A DNA stretch of 11,866 bases from JAIOTH01 sp964486685 (GTDB lineage: Bacteria > Patescibacteriota > Patescibacteriia > UBA1558 > S5-K13). Below the pieces are notes generated by a model. It had not been told where the DNA came from, did no database searches, and was given only the letters and a program-made list of their open reading frames with translations. Each line of letters starts with the position of its first letter. Positions within the stretch are counted from its first letter, which is position 1. This document shows positions 7,070 through 11,824 of this stretch, in pieces. Location: assembly GCA_964486685.1 (NCBI GenBank), contig CAZAOE010000026.1:1-11866 (forward strand). Direction: 5' to 3'. The position numbers and the translations under genes were made by a program.

Positions 7070-7084
7070 CTTCTCCCACCGCCA
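7070..7084 (+). repeat. Direct repeat of the tRNA-Ser 3' end (possible att remnant)
   Basis: CTTCTCCCACCGCCA repeats 7013-7027 exactly, including the encoded CCA. Just before it is a hairpin (CCCTGTT gaat AACGGGG, 7052-7069) instead of a T arm. It could be the scar of integration into the tRNA 3' end, or a decayed second tRNA. No third copy is seen up to 11866. Confidence 0.6.
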
Positions 7085-7136
7085 GATTTTCATGTTTGAA
7101 GCATATGGGGTGGATTTCCAATGTTGGAACTTTTTA

Positions 7137-7145
7137 TGTTATAAT
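7137..7145 (+). promoter_or_regulatory. Extended -10 promoter giving a probably leaderless transcript
   Basis: TGTTATAAT ends only 8 nt before the ATG at 7154, so transcription would begin at or within two bases of the start codon. No SD exists. No good -35 is present at 17 bp; a TTTCCA lies at 19 bp. Confidence 0.6.
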
Positions 7146-7153
7146 TTAACTAT

Positions 7154-7804
7154 ATGGCTATTAAAATTGAACTAAATAATGAAAAAATCAAATTACCCTT
7201 GTTTAGATCTCAGGGTGGAATTAGAATTGCTGACGAACACGGCAATCATGTAAGTAGCCCAACTAAAACATTAAAAGATCCAAAATATTTTATAGAATGG
7301 ATGATAACTAATGACGAAAATCAGCTTTTAGTTAAAAAATTTTTTGAATCCGAGAATGATATTAAAAAATTAATTCAAAGAATGGAAGAAATAAAAAAAT
7401 TTGCAGAGGAGTCTAAATATTCAAAAAGAGAAACTATTAAGGTAGAAAGGGAAGAGATCAAGATTTTTGAGGGTTTTAAAATATATCAATATACTGAAAA
7501 TTTTTCTTCTTTTGAAAAAGAATTTTCTTCAGGACTAAAAGTAAGAATAACTTTTAAATTAGGTAATTTTGGTCTTGAGCCTCATCCCCATATGTATGTT
7601 TTAATCCCGTTTAATAATCAGTTTTTAAAAATAAAGAATACTAACGGCGAAATTAGAGACGCGGAAGCATTGGGTAGCGGTTGTTTTGGTGAGTGGACAC
7701 CATCTACACAAGACGTAGAAGAAATAACAATCACATTGGCCCACGCTTCCAAAAATCATAAAGACGATCTGATTAATATAATAGATTCAATTATTAAATC
7801 GTGA
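7154..7804 (+). CDS. Unknown protein beside the methyltransferase cassette
   Basis: I do not recognise this 216-residue protein. It begins MAIKIELNNEKIKLPLFRSQ and has a lysine/glutamate-rich, probably coiled helix at about 60-100. A beta-rich C-terminal half carries LKVRITFKLG, an EPHPHMYVLIPF stretch with two nearby histidines (about 156-158), and AEALGSGCFGEWTPST (about 173-188). There is no signal peptide or membrane segment. No PD-(D/E)XK, HNH or GIY-YIG nuclease motif is evident. Its 3' end overlaps the convergent methyltransferase gene by 11 bp. Location suggests a partner of the methyltransferases, such as a divergent restriction enzyme or accessory factor, but that is only neighbourhood evidence. 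It appears to be expressed from its own near-leaderless promoter. Confidence 0.7.
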   Translation: MAIKIELNNEKIKLPLFRSQGGIRIADEHGNHVSSPTKTLKDPKYFIEWMITNDENQLLVKKFFESENDIKKLIQRMEEIKKFAEESKYSKRETIKVEREEIKIFEGFKIYQYTENFSSFEKEFSSGLKVRITFKLGNFGLEPHPHMYVLIPFNNQFLKIKNTNGEIRDAEALGSGCFGEWTPSTQDVEEITITLAHASKNHKDDLINIIDSIIKS

Positions 7805-8924
7805 TTTTAAAATTATAGACGTCTTCTTTTTTGATTGATTTACTACCTACCCGGCAAGTAATATTTCTGAAATAATCAATCCTATCGTTAATTTGTTTGC
7901 AGATGATTTCTTTCATCTGTTTATTTTTTTTGTATTGATCTTTAACATCAAAAATATAAAACATATCATTCAGAATATCTTTTTTAATATTGATTAAGCC
8001 ACATTTGCCCACGCTTGTGTTTCCTACTCGAACTACTGCAATTTTATAATCCTCAATTGATTTATTAGAAACTATTTTGTTTTTTGTAAGAATATTTTTA
8101 GCCGAAATATTGTTTTCTTTGTAGGATTTTTTAACCTTGATTTTCTTGTCTTCTAAATATTCTGATAATGGAATACCTTTATCATTTTTAATATAGCCAT
8201 TATTTTTATGAAAAATTATCTGCGGTATTAATTCTTCGTTTATGTTTTTTATATCAAAAACTTCTTTATTTTTCGTAGCATTTTCGTAAATAGCAACAAT
8301 TTTGTTTTTAAGTTTTTCGGTATTGGCAAAAATAGCAAAACAACAAGGAATATTACGGTCAAACCAAATTTTATCGTTTTGATAGACAATAATTGTTGAA
8401 AAATATTTTAAAATTTCATTTTTAACATTTTTGTTTTTATTTTTTATAAAAAAAGAAATAGGCAAGACAAAACCAATAGTGGAATTTTTATTTTTCAGGT
8501 GTTTTAATGATTTTAATATAAAAATGTTCTCAATTTTCCCTTTTTCTTTTTTCAGATCTGCTTTTGTTAAATAATCAAGCAATAAAACCTTTGATTTTAA
8601 ATAATTTTTTGGAAAGAAATAACTTTCTTTTAGGTTATATTTACTAAACGGAGGATTGCCTATAATGAAATCATATTTATTTTTTACGGATAAATTGAAA
8701 AAGTCGGAAGGATTTTTTGTTAATTCTGGATCTATTTCGCACTCGTTAATTCTTTCAAATCCTCTTTGTCTTAAAACTTTAACGAAATTGCCTGTCCCAG
8801 ATGAAGGCTCTAAAATATCTATATCTTGTTCGTATTTTTTATAATCTAATAATAAATCTAATAGTTTTTTAACTATTTCAATCTTGGTGAAATATTGACC
8901 TAAAATTTCCTGTTTATTTTGCAT
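7794..8924 (-). CDS. N6-adenine DNA methyltransferase, TaqI/Eco57I-like (gamma class)
   Basis: The 376-residue protein opens with LGQYFT (8-13), the motif X region. AdoMet motif I, ILEPSSGTGNF (37-47), comes next, then CEIDPEL (62-68) and catalytic motif IV NPPF (90-93). This order and NPPF are those of gamma-class N6-adenine methyltransferases. The lysine-rich C-terminal half (about 200-376) should hold the target recognition domain. No nuclease domain is attached, and at this length it is too short for a type IIG fusion. It starts 1 bp after the stop of the upstream methylase gene without an SD, so translation is probably coupled. Third gene of the minus-strand operon from the promoter at 9773. 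The target sequence cannot be predicted. Confidence 0.85.
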   Translation of the reverse strand: MQNKQEILGQYFTKIEIVKKLLDLLLDYKKYEQDIDILEPSSGTGNFVKVLRQRGFERINECEIDPELTKNPSDFFNLSVKNKYDFIIGNPPFSKYNLKESYFFPKNYLKSKVLLLDYLTKADLKKEKGKIENIFILKSLKHLKNKNSTIGFVLPISFFIKNKNKNVKNEILKYFSTIIVYQNDKIWFDRNIPCCFAIFANTEKLKNKIVAIYENATKNKEVFDIKNINEELIPQIIFHKNNGYIKNDKGIPLSEYLEDKKIKVKKSYKENNISAKNILTKNKIVSNKSIEDYKIAVVRVGNTSVGKCGLINIKKDILNDMFYIFDVKDQYKKNKQMKEIICKQINDRIDYFRNITCRVGSKSIKKEDVYNFKITI

Positions 8925-8925
8925 A

Positions 8926-9564
8926 TTAAAATTTATTTAATCTATTTATAGCCAACTCGCAATATTCTGAATTGATTTCAAATCCTATATAATTTCTTTT
9001 TAATTGTTTACAAGCAACTGCTGTGCTTCCACTACCAATAAATGGGTCAAGAACAATATCGTTTTTTTTTGAAAACATCGTCAAAAGTTCTTTTATAAAA
9101 GTTTTAGGTTTGGGTGTGGGGTGATTAATAAATCCTTCATCGGGTTCTATCATTTTCCCGGGCGTATCTGTAAAAATATCCTTGTCCTTTTTAATCATTT
9201 TTGGGTTACCCCTTTTAAATACTATACAGGACATATATTTAGTAAATCCGATTGGCGACATCACTCTTCCATTGGGACAAAATAAGACAAAATTCCAAAA
9301 ATATTGAAATGGATTATTTTTAAAAATATCTGGTAGAAATTTTGTGCTAAAAAATGTTATTAAAAACGCATCATTTTTCAAGACCCGATAGCTTTCTGGT
9401 AAGATAGAATAAAATAAATCCAAATTGTTATCATTTTTTATCCCTGCCTTGTTTAAACCATAAGGAGGATCTGTAAAGATCAAATCAATTGAATTATCGG
9501 GTAATAATCCTAGGCCATTAAGACAATCAATATTTTGAATTGTATTAATCCATTTTTTTATCAT
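8926..9564 (-). CDS. DNA methyltransferase, DPPY type (beta class, N6-adenine or N4-cytosine)
   Basis: The 212-residue protein has catalytic motif IV TDPPYGL (31-37) near the N-terminus and AdoMet motif I LDPFIGSGST (172-181) near the C-terminus. The PTPKP just before the C-terminal domain is motif X. This order defines the beta class (HinfI, DpnA, MboII and cell-cycle methylases). DPPY can go with adenine or cytosine-N4 methylation. The target domain in the middle is small. Its ATG overlaps the end of the regulator gene by 20 bp, and the next methylase follows 1 bp after its stop, so the three genes form one unit. A beta and a gamma enzyme together could modify the two strands of an asymmetric site. 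Confidence 0.88.
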   Translation of the reverse strand: MIKKWINTIQNIDCLNGLGLLPDNSIDLIFTDPPYGLNKAGIKNDNNLDLFYSILPESYRVLKNDAFLITFFSTKFLPDIFKNNPFQYFWNFVLFCPNGRVMSPIGFTKYMSCIVFKRGNPKMIKKDKDIFTDTPGKMIEPDEGFINHPTPKPKTFIKELLTMFSKKNDIVLDPFIGSGSTAVACKQLKRNYIGFEINSEYCELAINRLNKF

Positions 9565-9739
9565 GTTTTTTGCTTTTTAAAATTTTAAACAAATCCTCAC
9601 CCTTAAATCTTCTAAGGCCATTAAATTTAATTGAGGGAATTTTATTTTCGGCAATATATCTCTTAACGGTAATTGGGGCAACTTTAAGAATTTTAGCCAC
9701 TTCTTCTGTTGTATAGATTTGATTTTTATCCAATTTCAT
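9545..9739 (-). CDS. Excisionase-family (helix_turn_helix_17) DNA-binding protein
   Basis: The 64-residue protein has a MerR-like winged HTH: IYTTEEVAKILKVAPITVKR (8-27), then YIAENKIPSIKFNGLRRFKGEDL (28-50). That pattern is shared by excisionases and small regulators. The C-terminus is lysine-rich. As first gene of the methyltransferase operon it could be the controller of the cassette; a directly repeated GTATCA overlaps the predicted transcription start just upstream. A role as a phage-type excisionase (Xis) is also possible given the nearby tRNA, but no integrase is in the window. The ATG at 9739 has no SD. Confidence 0.8.
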   Translation of the reverse strand: MKLDKNQIYTTEEVAKILKVAPITVKRYIAENKIPSIKFNGLRRFKGEDLFKILKSKKHDKKMD

Positions 9740-9751
9740 AGTAATTTAAAA

Positions 9752-9767
9752 GTATCAATTGGTATCA
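9752..9767. promoter_or_regulatory. Candidate operator for the HTH regulator
   Basis: GTATCA occurs twice with exactly 10 bp between starts (GTATCAATTGGTATCA), one helical turn, which suits tandem binding by an excisionase-type protein. The core CAATTG is also palindromic. The site covers the predicted start point (about 9766) of the minus-strand operon, so binding should repress it. Confidence 0.5.
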
Positions 9768-9772
9768 TATTT

Positions 9773-9781
9773 AGTATAACA
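9773..9781 (-). promoter_or_regulatory. Extended -10 promoter of the HTH-methyltransferase operon
   Basis: On the minus strand it reads TGTTATACT. The start near 9766 gives a leader of about 27 nt before the ATG at 9739. No clear -35. Confidence 0.55.
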
Positions 9782-9929
9782 CATCTTTATAATTTTTAAT
9801 AATAATATTTTTCTACACATATGCTTTATACAAAAAGAATAGAAAAAATTATTGAAGATTGAAATCAATTGACTAAAAGTTTTATTTTTATTAAGCTTAT
9901 ATAATAAATTAATTATTAAAATAAAAATT

Positions 9930-10265
9930 ATGAAAAATACAACCGAGAAATTAGCCGAAGAATATATAGAATTACCAGATGAACTTAGTGAAGAAGAGAA
10001 AAAAAATATTCAAGAATTATTTTCTAAAATTAGCGATGAAGACAAACAAGTATTTAAGGAATATGACTTAGATAGACAAAAAAAATTAGCCTTAATTTTT
10101 AAACTAGATGAAAAAGGATCATTAGAGACATTGAGGGACATATTAAACCCAGGTCAAATAAGAGAATTATTTGGGATTTTAGATACTTTAATTGAAAATT
10201 CTGATTTTGGAAAAAAGGGTAGAGATTTATGCAAAGTTGGAGATAAGTATTTGGAAGATTATTAA
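9930..10265 (+). CDS. Small acidic helical protein of unknown function
   Basis: The 111-residue protein is rich in Glu and Asp and is predicted nearly all-helical. ELSEEEKKNIQELFSKISDEDK (18-39) and DEKGSLETLRDILNPGQIRE (about 74-93) are the clearest amphipathic stretches. It has no cysteine cluster, signal peptide or membrane segment (one Cys, near 101). The gene is read away from the methyltransferase operon and ends 1 bp before the convergent 74-residue gene. A TATAAT lies at 9900-9905 and a TTGACT at 9869, but their spacing (25 bp) is too long for a standard pair. No SD. No function can be given. Confidence 0.65.
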   Translation: MKNTTEKLAEEYIELPDELSEEEKKNIQELFSKISDEDKQVFKEYDLDRQKKLALIFKLDEKGSLETLRDILNPGQIRELFGILDTLIENSDFGKKGRDLCKVGDKYLEDY

Positions 10266-10266
10266 T

Positions 10267-10491
10267 TTATTTTAAATAAGTTAATAATCTTTTCAAATAT
10301 TTTTCATCAATTTCAGAAATTTTATATTCGCGACGGAGTTTCATAATGATATTATAAAGCTCCAGATAAGATATTCCACCTCCACCGGAATATTTTTTTA
10401 ATTCATTAAAAACAATGCCTCGTTCCTTGTCAGTTAAAGAATCAATTTGAAATAATTCTTTTCTTAATTGTATGAGGTTGTATTGGCGCAT
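10267..10491 (-). CDS. Small basic helical protein of unknown function
   Basis: The 74-residue protein has two helical halves joined by a glycine run, SGGGGIS (35-41). The N-terminal half contains ELFQIDSLTDKERGIVFNELKK and the C-terminal half ends LKRLLTYLK. It meets the 111-residue acidic gene tail to tail with 1 bp between stops. Its leader, from a TGCTATACT promoter at 10591-10599 to the ATG, consists of the heptad array at 10496-10593. There is no SD. The length and codon use fit a real gene, but I know no family. Confidence 0.6.
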   Translation of the reverse strand: MRQYNLIQLRKELFQIDSLTDKERGIVFNELKKYSGGGGISYLELYNIIMKLRREYKISEIDEKYLKRLLTYLK

Positions 10492-10495
10492 AAAA

Positions 10496-10593
10496 AAGTT
10501 TAAAATTTAAGGCTCAAAGTTTAAAACTATTTTAATTTTTATATTTTATATTTTATATTTTTAATTTTTCGTTTTTCGTTTTACATTTTTAGT
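10496..10593. repeat. Degenerate heptad array (14 units) in the leader of the 74-residue gene
   Basis: Fourteen consecutive 7-mers run from 10496 to 10593 without a phase break. Exact repeats are tttatat three times (10538-10558), ttttcgt twice (10566-10579) and aagttta twice (10496, 10517). All of the last nine units begin TTT. The array overlaps the minus-strand -10 element at one end and stops 4 bp short of the ATG of the minus-strand gene at the other. Confidence 0.7.
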
Positions 10594-10599
10594 ATAGCA
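10591..10599 (-). promoter_or_regulatory. Extended -10 promoter for the 74-residue gene
   Basis: On the minus strand it reads TGCTATACT. The start near 10584 gives a leader of about 93 nt, almost all heptad repeat. Confidence 0.5.
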
Positions 10600-10623
10600 A
10601 TATTTTTTAGAAAATAAAATAAA

Positions 10624-10649
10624 CCCCCAGAACACTGATGTGCTGGGGG
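10624..10649 (-). terminator. Rho-independent terminator after the zinc-ribbon ORF
   Basis: CCCCCAG pairs with CTGGGGG, with three further inner pairs past one mismatch. On the minus strand it is followed by TTTATTTTATTTT (10623-10611). It lies 8 bp after the stop of the minus-strand ORF at 10657. Confidence 0.8.
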
Positions 10650-10656
10650 AAAGGAC

Positions 10657-10842
10657 TTAGGCGTGTTTTTGCGCCAAAGACCTTTTTTGGAGAAATGTGT
10701 TAGTTAATCGTCCAAAAAAGATTGGGCGATCACATTTTTTACACAAACGATTTCGAATAGGATTTTCAATTTTTTCAGAACTATGATTATCAACAGTTAT
10801 CCTTTTGCGACAACATGGGCAGATAAAGGTTATTTCTGCGAT
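10657..10842 (-). CDS. Small zinc-ribbon-like protein with a non-canonical start codon
   Basis: Read on the minus strand, this frame encodes AEITFICPCCRKRITVD, then a second pair CKKCDRPIFFGRL, and a basic tail ending QKRSLAQKHA. Cys8/10/11 and Cys34/37 of the 61-codon frame form a CPCC...CKKC zinc-ribbon pattern. A strong SD (GAGGAGG, 10851-10845) precedes it and a terminator follows. No ATG, GTG or TTG is in frame after the SD. The candidates are ATC at 10842 (AIxEIT context, SD very close) or ATA at 10833 (10 nt from GGAGG). An in-frame ATG at 10863 is cut off by a TAG at 10854-10852. It could be a gene using a rare start, as infC uses ATT, or one with a fresh start-codon mutation. Role unknown; such ribbons often bind RNA or DNA. 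Confidence 0.5.
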   Translation of the reverse strand: MAEITFICPCCRKRITVDNHSSEKIENPIRNRLCKKCDRPIFFGRLTNTFLQKRSLAQKHA

Positions 10843-10986
10843 TCCTCCTCTCTAAAGAGTCATCTTCTCTTAGGGATATCTCACCCGTTTATTTTTAAGA
10901 AAAGATTTTTTAACTCTTCTGTATTTATTTTATAACTTTTAGAGATTTTTGCCAAACCCCCATCATTTTTTTCAGAAAGTGGGGAA

Positions 10987-11019
10987 TAAAAAAATACCCA
11001 GTCAAATTACGACTGGGTA
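10987..11019 (-). terminator. Terminator or attenuator upstream of the zinc-ribbon ORF
   Basis: TACCCAGTC and GACTGGGTA form a perfect 9-bp stem (10995-11003 with 11011-11019). On the minus strand a run of seven T follows. It lies between a 10-codon ORF and the zinc-ribbon ORF. Confidence 0.8.
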
Positions 11020-11064
11020 TATAGAGGTTAGAATCCTTCCTGTTTTACCTCTTACAGAATTAGG

Positions 11065-11097
11065 TTAGACAAAAAGGATCCCTTTAAATTTTTTCAT
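11065..11097 (-). CDS. 10-residue leader-peptide-like ORF (MKKFKGILFV)
   Basis: A strong SD, AAGGAG (11109-11104), sits 6 nt before the ATG, one of the best ribosome sites in the window. The ORF stops with TAA 12 nt before an AGAGGT/ACCTCT helix, which abuts the terminator at 10987. This is the order found in ribosome-dependent attenuators. The peptide is not enriched for a single amino acid beyond Lys and Phe, so any sensing mechanism is guesswork. It might also be the start of a gene cut short by mutation. Confidence 0.35.
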   Translation of the reverse strand: MKKFKGILFV

Positions 11098-11217
11098 GGC
11101 AAACTCCTTTTTTTAAAGTATTCCGCCACTTATTATCAATAAAAGAGAATTGGATCAGTAAATAATTCTCTCTAGGGGCCAATTACTCGAGGAATTGAAG
11201 AAAGGTGTGAGAATTCT

Positions 11218-11322
11218 CTAGTCGAATTCGAATAAAAAGCGCTGTAAAAATAAAAGGGATATCTTATTCAGCTTTTCCTCCACGAATAAAACCAACATTA
11301 TTATTAATACCTTAATAACCAT
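11218..11322 (-). CDS. 34-residue hydrophobic peptide ORF
   Basis: The frame encodes MVIKVLIIMLVLFVEEKLNK and a second hydrophobic part ending FEFD. The first 14 residues could span or insert into a membrane, with charges after them. GGGAGG lies 3 nt before the ATG, rather close, and its AGG falls in the 3' arm of the AAGCCT/AGGCTT hairpin that ends at the start codon, so initiation may be structure-controlled. Size and makeup recall type I toxin peptides, but there is no antisense RNA evidence. Chance ORF remains possible. Confidence 0.25.
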   Translation of the reverse strand: MVIKVLIIMLVLFVEEKLNKISLLFLQRFLFEFD

Positions 11323-11378
11323 AAGCCTCCCTTCAGGCTTGTTTATTTTTAGAGGAACTTTTCCTCCCTAATATTTTT

Positions 11379-11407
11379 ATGATATATTTTTATTTATAAA
11401 AGGTCAA
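11379..11407 (-). promoter_or_regulatory. Sigma-70-like promoter driving the structured region
   Basis: On the minus strand TTGACC (11407-11402), a 17-bp spacer, then TATCAT (11384-11379). It is the only promoter in the window with both a good -35 and optimal spacing. It is divergent from the + strand promoter at 11418. Predicted start near 11372. Confidence 0.6.
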
Positions 11408-11417
11408 TGGAGATTTA

Positions 11418-11426
11418 TGTTATAAT
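11418..11426 (+). promoter_or_regulatory. Extended -10 promoter for the UvrD-like gene
   Basis: TGTTATAAT, within a 13-base string tttatgttataat that is identical to the one at 7133-7145. No clear -35. The leader to the GTG at 11513 is about 80 nt and consists largely of heptads. Confidence 0.6.
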
Positions 11427-11430
11427 AGTT

Positions 11431-11493
11431 AGTAATAAGTTGTAAGATACAAGGACAACGAATAACGAATAACGAATTGCGAATTACGGATTA
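11431..11493. repeat. Heptad array between the promoter and the UvrD-like start
   Basis: Nine consecutive 7-mers are in phase: agtaata, agttgta, agataca, aggacaa, then cgaataa twice, cgaattg, cgaatta and cggatta. The last five (11459-11493) are close copies of one another. The array starts 4 bp after the -10 element. Confidence 0.7.
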
Positions 11494-11512
11494 TTTTATA
11501 ATTTTAAATTTT

Positions 11513-11824
11513 GTGAAAATAGATTTTAAAAAACAACTTAATGCAGAACAATATAAAGTGGTAACTGCTGGTCAAGGACCGCATTTAGTTTTAGCAGGAG
11601 CTGGTTCAGGTAAAACCAGAACTTTAGTTTATAGAGTTGCTTGGTTGATAAATCAAGGCGTGAATCCAGAGAAAATTTTACTTTTAACCTTTACTAATAA
11701 AGCGGCCAATGAAATGATGAATAGGGTTAGAAATATTTTAGGTTTTTCTAAAAAAGATAAATTAAATTTATGGGGAGGCACTTTTCATTCTATGGCTCAT
11801 CGGCTTTTAAGAATATACCTATAA
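11513..11824 (+). pseudogene. UvrD/PcrA/Rep-type DNA helicase, N-terminal part, prematurely stopped
   Basis: From the GTG at 11513 (an upstream in-frame TTG lies in the heptad repeat) the 103 residues match domain 1A of superfamily 1 helicases. The Q motif is LNAEQYKVV, Walker A is GAGSGKTRTL, motif Ia is LLLTFTNKAANEM, and WGGTFHSMAHRLLRIY is motif Ib. These enzymes unwind DNA in repair and replication and are normally about 650-750 residues. Here the frame stops right after RLLRIYL. A +1 shift just before the stop gives YKLSQSLFKQSIIK, then another TAA, so a single indel does not clearly restore the gene. It may be a decayed copy, or the window may end at a faulty contig end. Confidence 0.7.

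Larger units (their letters stand above)
10850..11400 (-). other. Structured leader-like region of the minus-strand transcript
   Basis: There is no long ORF. Between the promoter at 11379-11407 and the zinc-ribbon ORF the minus strand contains, in order: hairpin AGGGAGGAAAAGTTCCTCT (about 11352-11370); AAGCCT/AGGCTT hairpin holding an SD; a 34-codon ORF; hairpin AGAGAATT/AATTCTCT (11144-11171); a 10-codon ORF; an AGAGGT/ACCTCT helix (11023-11052); and a terminator (10987-11019). The last 130 bp before the zinc-ribbon SD show nothing clear. Confidence 0.5.

Noticed and set aside
7028..7084. A second complete tRNA gene
   Set aside because: Only the last 15 bases match; there are no acceptor 5' arm, D arm or anticodon arm.
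8656..8844. Plus-strand 62-codon ORF inside the gamma methyltransferase
   Set aside because: It is antisense to the conserved motif I to NPPF region and lacks its own ribosome site.
11320..11370. Plus-strand terminator (AAGCCT/AGGCTT followed by T-rich DNA)
   Set aside because: No plus-strand gene ends upstream of it; on the minus strand the same hairpin sits at a start codon, which explains it better.
10843..11400. tmRNA, SRP RNA, RNase P RNA or a known riboswitch
   Set aside because: I could not match conserved core sequences or a tRNA-like end on either strand; the segment is better described by short ORFs, hairpins and a terminator. A covariance-model scan would settle it.
11477..11512. 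TTG start for the UvrD-like gene
   Set aside because: It lies inside the cgaataa-type tandem repeat; the GTG at 11513 gives the usual short N-terminus before the Q motif.
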